Shown: piece after piece, positions 52,598 through 61,841 of the stretch
Layout: the number at the start of each line of letters is the position of its first letter
Numbering within the stretch: position 1 is the first letter of the stretch
NCBI RefSeq assembly: GCF_910596095.1
Contig: NC_056533.1
Coordinates: 28,556,662-28,620,661, forward strand
Direction of reading: 5' to 3'
DNA: 64,000 nt
From: Thunnus maccoyii
Taxonomy: Eukaryota > Chordata > Actinopteri > Scombriformes > Scombridae
Position numbers and translations under genes: made by a program
The notes under the pieces: generated by a model
Database searches by the model: none
Told to the model about the DNA's origin: nothing
What the model saw: the letters and a program-made list of their open reading frames with translations, nothing else

Positions 52598-55500
52598 CTG
52601 AGGAGAGAAAGGAGTGAAAGCTCAGGAGATCATTTGGTTTAGAGTGACGTCAGGCGACTGAAACTGACTCAATATGTTGCTTTTTAAAACTAAAACTACA
52701 AGTGTTACTACTACTAATACAATTAAAAATACTAATAATGTTGGAACGAAAAGATTATTTTCATTATCAGGTGATCTGTCAATTATTTTGACAAACAAGA
52801 CAACAATTTTCCAGAGGTCTTGAAATTGCTTGTTTTGTTTGACCTACAGTCCAAAATGATAAAAAAAGGTTCAATTTCAACTTAAATAAAGCAAAAAAAA
52901 AAGCAGCAAAATATCAATTTTGAGACACAAATGTTTGGCATTTTTGCTTTCAAAATTATTTCACAAATTATTCGATTAGCAAAATTTCAATCAAAATTAT
53001 TGGCTGTTAATTTTTATGTCAATCAACTAATTAATCATGCAGTAAACTCAAACACACAAGAGAGCTTTGTAGGTAAAACATCATAAACTAGAAAAAGAAA
53101 TTATGATGTGAATGCTGGCTGATGCTAAACTGGATTTCTGGCTTTAATTTGGATGAAAAAGCAGCTGAATGAATATGAATGAGTTGGAAAAGTGGGAGAG
53201 ATGGGTCAGTCAAATTAGGAAATCTCAACCAGCTGTGTTCAGTATTTTCAAAAAGTATTAATGGGATTTAAAAGATGAATAAAACTGCTATGTATGAAAG
53301 ACGTGGAACGTTTTAGGGTTTGAATGAGGTATGAATCAGTAGATAAGAGTTGAAAATAAATGAAAAAGCAGTTAAAGTAGTATGAATAGTTGGAGAAGTG
53401 GGAAAGGGATGAAGCATGCAAGTAAGCAATGAAAGAAGTTCAAATGGGTGTTTAAGAGCAAGGATTTAAATGAGCTTAAAGAGGACCTATTATGCTCATT
53501 TCCAGCTCTATATTTTTTATTCTGGGACTCTGCTAGAGTAGCTTTGCATGATTTACAGTTCAAAAAACTCCTCATTTATCTTATACTGACCCTTTATGCA
53601 GCCCCTCAGTTCAGCCTCTGTCTCTTAACATGCAGTCTTAGCTCCTGTCTCTTTAAGGCCCCCCTTCGCGATGAGCCCACTCTGTTCTGATTGGCCAGTT
53701 TTAAGCATCAAGAGTTGTGTAAAGTTACCGCTGATGCATTCTGAATCTATGTTATCATGTTTTTGATGCCTTCACTGTTCGGGCCATTATCAAAAGGATG
53801 ATTACACATACATACTGTATACATGTATACTGTATAGTGTTTCTTCTGTTGTTTTTGAGTTTGACTGACCCTGTTGTTTCCAGTCTGGTCTTTGTAGTAG
53901 ATCCAGTTGAGTTGTGAGTCTGTGCGGTACTGAACGCTGTACTTGGTGATCCATTCGTCAGCGTCACAGCGGCCCTGAGTGAGGATCCCTGAAACCACCA
54001 TCACCTCCGTCAGGTCAATCTGCAGCCACTGACTGTTGTCCTGGAATTTCGACAGCCAGGCACACCTGCAGGACAAAAACACTGGATGTAAATGCTGCAG
54101 TTAGGCTGGTTTACAACACACGCACACATGCACAGTGGTTCAGTTTGATTTTCTGATACTTGCTCAGGGTGGATTTAACAAAAATGTTTAAATTAGGGCC
54201 CATTAAAATAGAAAAATGCATGTAACTAGAGCTGGGTAGAGATCTTTTTCACAGGAGACATTTTGACTTGTCATAGTTAAAAAAGAACAGGTGTTACTAA
54301 CAACATTAATGATGGTTCGTCTCTGTTCAAGTGTCTCAGTGAGATAATGAGCCAACATACACAAAACCAGGACTCTGAAACTGAAGCCATTACATGTTCA
54401 GCCATCATTAATTACATAACTTGTGCTGTCCAACTGTGGAAAGTCAAAATTGCTTCAGTGAAAAAAGTCTATTGTTTGAAATTTTTGTGTTTTTTAAAAA
54501 GTTTTTGATTCTCCATGCTATTGATACATTTCAGTCTTTGTAGTATACAGTATATTTCCCTTTTCTTTATTCTCAGCCAGCTTTCCCCATGAAGCTTGAT
54601 ATTGGTGGATTAAAGTATTTTCTTAAAGAAATAAATTGGACTTAAAAGTATAGTTTGTTATAGTTATTTATTTATTTTATGTATTCACTCTTTTTATTTA
54701 TGCTTTGTGGGCTCTCAATTATTCCTCTCTTTTTTTGGTAATATACAGGGCTGACGATTCTCTTTTTGGGGAATATATTCAAAATTTTTCCCCGTATATT
54801 GAGAGAATAAAAAGTAAAGGACACCAAAAGAACAAGGAAACAAAGACTGAGGTTCAATTCAGTTCGGTTAAAAGAAAAAAAAAAGAAAAAAAGAAGCAAA
54901 AACAGATACTGAGAAAACAGCTCCTCCATGTCGGCAGTTTCATTTAGCACTTCCTATCTTATTTATATATTAATCTTTTAAGAAGGAGCTTACTGTCAGC
55001 TTTATCAAATATATCTTACATAATGAGAGATGGGTTAAAGTTTCATTGAGTTTGTTTTTCTTTTCTGATGCCACTCCAGACATTTCTTTATTGGGGTCTT
55101 TCTCCTGTGGCCGAATAGGTCAATCATGTGCAGCAAATTAAAAATATGCTGCAAGAGTTTAAAAAGGATTAAAAAAAAGAACATGTTGCTGTATGACTGG
55201 ACTTATTTAAATCCATTGCAGGTTTGAATTATTTAGAAAAATCCCCAGACATAAAGCGATACAGAGTTTTTATGTGGACATCGGTTCAAGTTGCACAAGC
55301 GTTACATCTTCTGTCAAATCTTAATCTACGTTAACCTGTACCTACCCAAAGCCCTGACTGTTGAGCCGGGCCTTGCTTGGGAGCCATGAGGAGAACCAGC
55401 CGCTGTACTGTTCCTGGTTGGAGCAGGAGATCTGCTCTGGACTCACTGATCCGGCCTCGAAGCCCAGAGGTTTGTGGTACGGACACTCTGCAAGGGGGAT

Positions 55501-58500
55501 CGGAGACAAAGTTCAGACAGATTTCCCTTTGAAAGAGATCGTTTAAATCTCTTTTGCTGTTTGAGCTAATGCAATTGTTTTCATTTAAAGACGTCCTGGC
55601 TATACTGATGTCAAGGTCACAACCCTGATAGAGGAAAACACAAACAAGTCTGCCTGGCGAAGAGCTGAAATGTGACCAGAAAATGATCATCACTAAGCCT
55701 CTCTGGATACTTAACTCCCCATCTCTGTATCCATCTTTTCCTCTCCTCACTCCCACTGACTCCCATCCTCACACCCTCCCGCTCCCAAAAACCCCCGCCG
55801 TCAGCAGCCCCGGTGTGACCCATATCCCGTCCTAAAAGCCTGCAGTTTAATTCTCCACAGTGAGAGATCAGTGATGTCCATTAGGGCAGCAGGCAGACAG
55901 ATGGCCGTGTTCTACTCTCCACAGCTTTGATCTGTCAATCTGCCCTCTCACTTCCATGAAAAAACACATGAAAACAAGTCCTCTGTTGACTTAATAAATG
56001 CACGCTATAAATATATTAACAGGGGAGAGAGAAAAGCTGCACGAGTGAGATTTTTACTCTAATGTCCCAGATAGATGGAGCAGAAACATGTACTGTAGCA
56101 GAAGTAGCTTGCTGCACTTTTGTTTACAACTGGCTTAAGCCTATCTGGCACAGGGTCACATCCTGTCTAATCCCAGTATTACAACGCATACAGCAGCAGC
56201 GCCTGTGTGAGTCAGGAGATAAGTGTTTACATAACAGTAAGGCAAGTGAATTTGTATTCCTCCCTAATATATTCCCCCGACTAAAATAAAATGTAGTCAG
56301 ATTGCTGAATTAATGGGAAAAACTAAGAGGTGAGAGACACAATGAATTAAGGTGATGTAAAATCAGAAGCCGTGCAGGAAAGTCTGTCTCGCTCATCATT
56401 TATCATCAACGGGTCCATGTCATGGTAATTACTGGTTTCTATGATTGTACGATAGGCACAGTCTATTACAAGCCCCGTAATCTGAGCTTCATGTTCTGAG
56501 ATAATGATTATCTTCTGAACTTCTTTCTCCTCTCCGTAACCGGTTGCCATGTGATTTGTGGCTCAGTTGACACACACTGATTCACTGAGGAAAACCCTTT
56601 CGCTGTCTGTCCATAAACTCTTCCTCCTTCTTCTTCGCTTCGCTTCTTTTGCAAGTCTGACGTGCTGATCTTTGTATCCAACGCCCGACGGGGTTGTCCT
56701 CGGTGCTTTTTGTTTGTTTCTTAGCGAGAGAGAGAGATCTCAGAAATCGGTTTACAGATTTCCTGGAGATTTAGTGGAAAGTTAAGCCACGGGCCAAACA
56801 CGGGGTGAGAAGTCCTTGAAGCATAACATTTTAATTTAAACATCTACAATTCAACTGGGCCAATCCTATCTGCAAGTGAAAACAGTATGATATCTGATAT
56901 GATCAAAAGCTCTATTTTTGGGTGTGTATCTGAATCCATGAGCATTTTGGGGTATTTTTTTAAGCATGAACTGCTCATTATTATTACCTCTTATGTGTAT
57001 CTGAATGCAGACTAGGATCCAGCGGTAGATTACATTTTCTGTCATTAAAATAGTAAATTTAGAGGACTGTGCAGCCTTGGTGGGGGCATTTCTAGCTGGC
57101 AAATATAAATGACTGTTTATGGCTCCATCTGCATCCATCAGCCTTCTCCGAGGATGTCCACTGGAGCATGTCCTCCCTGCAGTGTCAAATCTGGACTCTA
57201 ATGCACTCATGCATGTGCATCTACATAAAGACATCCCCTTTATCTATTTTCTCTCTCTCACACACACACACACAGTAAAACAGACTCTTCCTTCATCAGC
57301 ATTGTAGAGCTTCGATTAGGTGGTGATGAAAACATGCTGGTTATCTATTAATAAATAACCAGCAACCATTTGGGTTATTTTTCAAGCAAAATGCCCCAAA
57401 AATGGCTGGTTTCAGCTTCTCAAATATGCCTTATATTTTGCCTTTTATTAATTTAAATTGGCTTTCTTTGGGGTTTTTCTATAGTTTTGCCCAAAACCAG
57501 CAACTTCAAACGTCACCTTTGGGTCTGAAAAACTGTGACAGGTATTTTTCACTATTTTGTGACATTTCATAAACCAAACGATTATTCAACGAATCGAGAA
57601 AATAATGATCCGATTTATCAATAGTGAAAATAATTGTTAGTTGTACATTTCCAGTAGGTTATACAGGTTCTCATACAGTCAGCTCATTATTTGGATCATC
57701 TGGTACATTCCTATCACGATATACTCTGCATTAAAAGTACCATTATTGGTTTAATCGTACAATTTGATCATCTGGTCAACCAAATCCACTTAACACATTG
57801 TGTTGTAAATTGCACGTGTGATGTGAAATGTGTCATTTCTTATACTTAAGGAAAAAGAAAAATGTTATTTTGGAGTTCAAGTGCAGTAACTCAAAAGCTT
57901 TTGTTGTGCACCAGTGAATGGACTTTTTTAATAATGTCAAATGTCTGTCAGATTTTCACAGCCACAAAAACAGAATGTTTGTTTTGGCGAGGACAGTATT
58001 TGATGGCTCTTACCTGGCATGCAGTCCACTCCGCGCACCATGGGAGAACCAGCTGGAGACACGATGGAGGAAAACTCAGTCGGGGATTCTCCTCCATCAC
58101 AATCACATTTGCAAGACCTGCTGGTCCACGCCTCTGTCACCTCCGCCTCCTATAAACATAAACAAACAACATTTAAATTGACTCAATCAAAAAATCATGG
58201 CAACAGAAACACCAAAATACATACATACACATGTATATTATTTCATTAATGACTAAAAAAGCAATGATGCGGTGAAGAGAAGAAAATGTTATTTTAAGTT
58301 GATCAATGTTAATCAATGTTAAACAGTTGAGATGTCTCTGGTGTAGCTCATCAAAAAGTGTTAAAAATTAACTCTAATCTGTGTACTTTTATACAGATTG
58401 TTTGATTGTTTTAACACTCTCAGACTTAAACTAATCCTGACATTTTTACTGTGTTGCTGAGGTTTCTTCGTACCTCTTGAGCATGAACGTTGATGAACAC

Positions 58501-59007
58501 TGTTCAGGCAGATGGACAGAGAGGAAAAAGGGCCAAGCAGCCAGGGAAGCACAGAGGAGAGGAAAAAAAGACTGTCAGGACACAGTATTCACTCATTCTA
58601 GCAAACAAAATCTGTGCATCAATCTGTCAATGTAACCATATTCAAAAATAGGTAAAATAAACACAGACATAGATAATAAAGTATGATGTTGCTAAACAAA
58701 AACATGCATGATAATCAAAAGGATTACCGAGAGAAACCTAAAAAAAAGTCAAATTCTCAGTTAACAACTAGTTTGACATTTGATACCAGAGTTTCAGATG
58801 TTTTCTTCAAAATATCATCCAATCTGAGATGGTTTCAAATACTTCTGACTTTACAAATTTCAATCCAAGCATGTAAATTAACTATAATCCAGATTATGTC
58901 TTCACAACTCAACAGCAGTGTAAAGACCAGGAAGTAAAGACTGAAATCGTACCGTTAGCTCCCAGAAGAAGCAGAGCCAACAGGAAACGCCGCACGATGA
59001 GAGCCAT
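52445..59007 (-). CDS. rs1: Retinoschisin, whole coding region (6 exons)
   Basis: Spliced on the minus strand from 59007-58953, 58499-58474, 58149-58014, 55487-55346, 54065-53870 and 52597-52445; 708 nt, 235 aa. A signal peptide is followed by the Rs1 domain with the CKCDC cysteine cluster (Cys40/42/44). The discoidin (F5/8 type C) domain starts about Cys74 with [10 protein letters not shown] and includes [43 protein letters not shown] and [13 protein letters not shown]. The last cysteines are at 230 and 234. Exons 2, 4, 5 and 6 have the lengths recalled for human RS1. Known role: a secreted homo-oligomeric adhesion protein of photoreceptors and bipolar cells that holds retinal layers together. 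It is convergent with cdkl5, with stop codons 4.4 kb apart. Confidence 0.97.
53475..53760 (+). repeat. Dispersed fish repeat, copy 2 (within rs1 intron)
   Basis: Begins AAAGAGGACCTATTATGCTC and then matches copy 1 closely through TTTAAGGCC. It lies on the sense strand of cdkl5, inside an rs1 intron. Confidence 0.8.
53870..54065 (-). CDS. rs1: rs1 coding exon 5 (discoidin core)
   Basis: A 196-nt exon, same length as human, encoding [60 protein letters not shown] and TGNNR. The Arg141-Cys142 equivalents are intact. Acceptor CCTGCAG, donor GTCAGT. Confidence 0.97.
55346..55487 (-). CDS. rs1: rs1 coding exon 4 (discoidin domain start)
   Basis: A 142-nt exon, same length as human, encoding [20 protein letters not shown], then [20 protein letters not shown] and RLNSQGFG. 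These include the spike-loop aromatic residues. Acceptor CTTGCAG, donor GTAGGT. Confidence 0.96.
58014..58149 (-). CDS. rs1: rs1 coding exon 3 (Rs1 domain)
   Basis: A 136-nt exon encoding [20 protein letters not shown], then [16 protein letters not shown] and MVRGVDCMP. It is 30 nt longer than the human exon. Extra residues fall mainly between the CKCDC cluster and the next Cys (Cys70). Acceptor TTTATAG, donor GTAAGA. Confidence 0.93.
58474..58499 (-). CDS. rs1: rs1 coding exon 2 (26 nt)
   Basis: A 26-nt micro-exon, exactly the human length, between acceptor GAACAG and donor GTACGA. It encodes VFINVHAQE with the split first codon; signal cleavage is plausible after VHA. It was placed by length, splice signals and frame, because the sequence is too short for homology alone. 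Confidence 0.85.
58953..59007 (-). CDS. rs1: rs1 coding exon 1 (signal peptide)
   Basis: Encodes [18 protein letters not shown], a short basic n-region and hydrophobic h-region typical of a secretory signal. The ATG has a good context (GGAAGATGG). Donor GTACGA. It is one codon longer than in human. Confidence 0.92.
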
Positions 59008-59079
59008 CTTCCAACCTGCTCCAAACCAGACGGGACCGACTGTAGACTGAGCAACCAAGCCAGCAGTGATAGAGAGGCT

Positions 59080-59094
59080 GGATTATAATAATCC
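59080..59094 (-). promoter_or_regulatory. rs1: Palindromic CRX/OTX-type homeodomain sites upstream of rs1
   Basis: GGATTATAATAATCC holds two oppositely oriented TAATCC cores about 75 bp before the rs1 start codon. CRX is known to drive RS1 in photoreceptors, and this is the expected place for such a site. A GATA-type AGATAAGG lies about 50 bp further upstream. Confidence 0.55.
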
Positions 59095-59289
59095 ACAGGA
59101 CACTAATGGCCTTACCTAATGCCATCCTTATCTGATAAAGCCCCTCCTACAGCTGTAAACCCACCAGTAGCACCAGTAACACCAGCAGGCTTTCTGCTGA
59201 AGGTTTGTTGAAATCACTGAACAGTCGCAGGGGTCAAGTGAAAATCCTGCAGAAAAAAACAAAAATATTAACCAAGTGCTTGTGTGTGG

Positions 59290-59322
59290 TAGAGAGAGAG
59301 GGAGAGAGAGAGAGAGAGAGAA
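59290..59322. repeat. (GA)n microsatellite upstream of rs1
   Basis: An interrupted GA run about 285 bp upstream of the rs1 start codon. Confidence 0.9.
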
Positions 59323-59783
59323 GGGGGGGCTGACGGCTTATGCTGGGCCTAGCGGACCGTATGATTGACCAGAAGGTGCACATTTATTGTGATATAGGTA
59401 TATAGCAGTTATAATAATAATAAGTTAATAAAATAAAGGAGCAAATTTTTAAAGAATGTAGTTATCTGACTGCCAGTGGAGATTAAAAGCAATTTAAACA
59501 GAAACATGAGGATGTACTGGTGCTGCTGGTAACCAGTTTGCGTCTAGCCTAGGACCTTTATTGCATGACATGCCCCATCTCTCTCTGGCCTCATTTTCTG
59601 TCATAAAGGAATAAAATAACACCCTGCAGTTCAACATCTCCTCTACATTTAAGCAAATCTACAAATCCTCACAACTGAAAACTTCTAAATATGACAGAAA
59701 CCCACAAATTTTGCTTCTCTAAAGTTAATTTCTCTTGTAATTTTGTGATAAAGTCAAGTCAGTTATATTTATATAGCTCAATA

Positions 59784-60526
59784 TACACTACCAGTCAAAG
59801 GTTTTAGAACACCACCCATTTTTCCAGTTTTTATTGAAATCAAAGCTTTTTCAAGTCCAGTGAATAACCTTAAATGGTACAAAGGTAAGCAGTAAACTGC
59901 CAGAGGTAAAGAAAAATAAATAATTAGAAATAATTTCAGAGTTATAAAAAAAAGGCCCTCAGGAATCAAATAATGGGTTAACAACTCACAGCTATTCTGC
60001 AGCAATAGAAGTAAATGAAGCCTTGAAAGTTGATGCAAACAATTCCTTCAGGTGTCCCGACGTCTCTGTCTTTATAAAAGCTTGGAGAAGGAAGTGTGAT
60101 GGTCTGGGGCTCTTTTGCTGGATCCAGAGCTGGCGACTTGAACAAAGTGACCAAAAGGGTTACCACAGCATTTTGCAGAGCTATGCAAAACCCTCTGGTC
60201 CACACCTTGTTGGTCAGGGATTCATCCCACAGCAAGATAATCATCCAAAAGAACAACACAGTAGGCCTTAAATCATGGAATGACAAGAGTCTGAGTCATG
60301 GAGCTGGTTTGGGATAAAGTGGACAGAAAGGTGGAAGCAAAACAACCTGCAAGTGCAACACATATTTGTGGCAACTTTCCAACTTTCCAACATCTGCAAA
60401 AAGTGGCCACTTTGATTGACTTTTTTTCCATCTCTAGTTGTTCATTTGTTCAATGCTTTCATTTGAGAGTACATTGAGACATTGAGGAACAATTGAGGTG
60501 TGCTAAAACTTTCGACTGGTAGTATA
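59784..60526 (+). mobile_element. Decayed Tc1-like transposon remnant
   Basis: Left end CACTACCAGTCAAAGGTTTT and right end AAACTTTCGACTGGTAGT are the familiar Tc1-type termini in inverted order, with TA at each flank. The interior keeps broken pieces of the transposase in more than one frame (MVWGSFAGSRAGDL near 60096, HLVGQGFIPQQDN in another frame). At about 740 bp it is internally deleted and frameshifted, so not active. Confidence 0.85.
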
Positions 60527-61368
60527 TATCACAAACCACACATATGTCCCATGGTGCTTTACAATCTGTACAGCATGCCGTCTATACTTAGACCCTCAAT
60601 TCAGACAAGTACAAACATCCCAAATGTTCCTCTAATGGATCAAGGAAAAGCTGAAGTGTAGGAGGTTACGATAATAAAGTACATTTCTTTGCAAAGTATG
60701 TGATCATGCAACATCATGTGTTGGGCTAAATTTAACCTGTAATCTGTGACACTGATTTGAACAAATAGATTTCCAAAAGCCACATAATTTTATACCAAAA
60801 AAGATACATTAATGTTCCTTTTTCACTTTTATAACTAGGACAATTAGGGAATGATAACAACATTTTATGCATCCAAAAGTTGAGTAAATGTCAATATAAC
60901 AAGATGAGAGTAAAGCAGGGAGATTAAGAGTTGAAATTCTGTCTTTTTGTATCCATTCCCTCTGAATCATGGCAAATTTTCAGTCATCTAAGTGATTAGA
61001 TTTGTGTTTGTGGTGAATGTGAATTAAAAAATGGCATCACCTTTGATGTTTGAAACAAAATAATGTGACAGTAATCTTCCTGTTTGTACTCGATCACAAC
61101 TTTTCTCTCTAGAAATCTCATGAAAAAGACGCCTGAGCTCACACTGGCAGTTTCAAAGCCTGGTGGCTGAGAGTAATTAAGCCTAATTAAGTGAAGCTGT
61201 TTTCAATTTGTGTTCATTAAAACATCCTTTTCACCCCTCGCACACTCCTTCCTCCTTCTGCTTTCATTCCTGGTGTTCTTAAGCTGAAAAAGCTGCTGTA
61301 AATTTCATCAGCTGATTTCTTTCTGTGAGTGGTTTTTGGGTTTTTTTTGACAAAACTGAAACAAAATA

Positions 61369-61464
61369 ATGAAGGCTCCTGTTCGAGCAGCGCACAGGAT
61401 TCCTCAACAAACAAAGAGGAGGGTTCGAGTTTACTCCACTCTCATCTACAGAGCTCATAAAGAG
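61369..61464 (+). CDS. H2B-like gene, exon 1
   Basis: Encodes 32 residues from MKAPVRAAHRIPQQTKRR to YRAHKE. It corresponds to the H2B tail and alpha-1 helix. Donor GTCAGA. Confidence 0.55.
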
Positions 61465-61797
61465 GTCAGAACAGCAGCAGAAGTGGTGATTTATAAGGAC
61501 ATATAGTGGGATTTTAATATCTGGTTTTAATACAGTGACTGTGACAAGAGTCTTCTGGTTTTTAAATGTTTAAGTGTGATTTTTCATCTCCCCCTGCAGG
61601 TAAATCCAGCTGGGATGAAGAGTCCAGATATCCTGTCCGGCCGGCTCGGTTATCCCAGACCAGTCCTGCTCAGACTGGTGAGCCTGGAGGCTTCCCGGTT
61701 GTCAAAAACCAACAGACTGAAAGTCATCACTCCACAGGAGATCCATGCTGCTGTCACTCGTGTACAACAGAGGATTTGTACAAGAGCTGCTGCATGA
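61369..61797 (+). CDS. Two-exon divergent H2B-like histone-fold protein
   Basis: Exons 61369-61464 and 61600-61797 give 97 aa plus TGA. The start has A at -3. The 135-bp intron has donor GTCAGA and a strong acceptor CCCCCTGCAG, phase 0. The N-terminus is short and basic (TKRRVRVYSTLIYRAHKEV) and lines up with H2B KESYSVYVYKVLKQV. The second half, LEASRLSKTNRLKVITPQEI then HAAV, aligns with H2B [20 protein letters not shown] then QTAV without a gap. The alpha-2 region carries extra prolines (GYPRPV). The canonical LLPGELAKHAVSEG and alpha-C helix are absent; the protein ends VQQRICTRAAA. A poly(A) signal ATTAAA follows at 61836. Possible role: a variant, perhaps germline, histone. The family call is by eye; it could also be a decaying copy. 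Confidence 0.6.
61600..61797 (+). CDS. H2B-like gene, exon 2
   Basis: Encodes 65 residues from VNPAGMKSPDIL to the stop. It corresponds to H2B loop 1, alpha-2 and alpha-3. EASRL and the REI..AV-type alpha-3 are the clearest H2B signatures. Confidence 0.6.
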   Translation, partial: VNPAGMKSPDILSGRLGYPRPVLLRLVSLEASRLSKTNRLKVITPQEIHAAVTRVQQRICTRAAA

Positions 61798-61835
61798 AGT
61801 GTTGGATTTGAGCTACAAAAAGTTTTATCTGTTTT

Positions 61836-61841
61836 ATTAAA
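61836..61841 (+). terminator. Poly(A) signal candidate of the H2B-like gene
   Basis: ATTAAA 39 bp after the stop codon, followed by T-rich sequence. It suggests a polyadenylated rather than stem-loop histone mRNA; I see no canonical histone 3' stem-loop nearby. Confidence 0.4.

Larger units (their letters stand above)
52598..58013. other. rs1 introns 3-5
   Basis: Between the rs1 exons I see the two dispersed repeats listed (52740-53035, 53475-53760), one at 57330-57650, and short A/T-rich or CA runs. The open frames at 54672-54950 are low-complexity Lys/Phe stretches and not supported as genes. Confidence 0.6.

Noticed and set aside
54672..54950. Overlapping Phe-rich and Lys-rich frames, considered as a LINE fragment
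   Set aside because: Composition-driven (A/T runs); no reverse transcriptase or endonuclease motif found.
55331..55756. 141-codon minus-strand frame
   Set aside because: A different frame across rs1 exon 4; the conserved discoidin frame and splice sites explain this strand.
60023..60317. Intact transposase gene
   Set aside because: Pieces of the Tc1-type protein lie in different frames within a 740-bp element, so the gene is broken and deleted.
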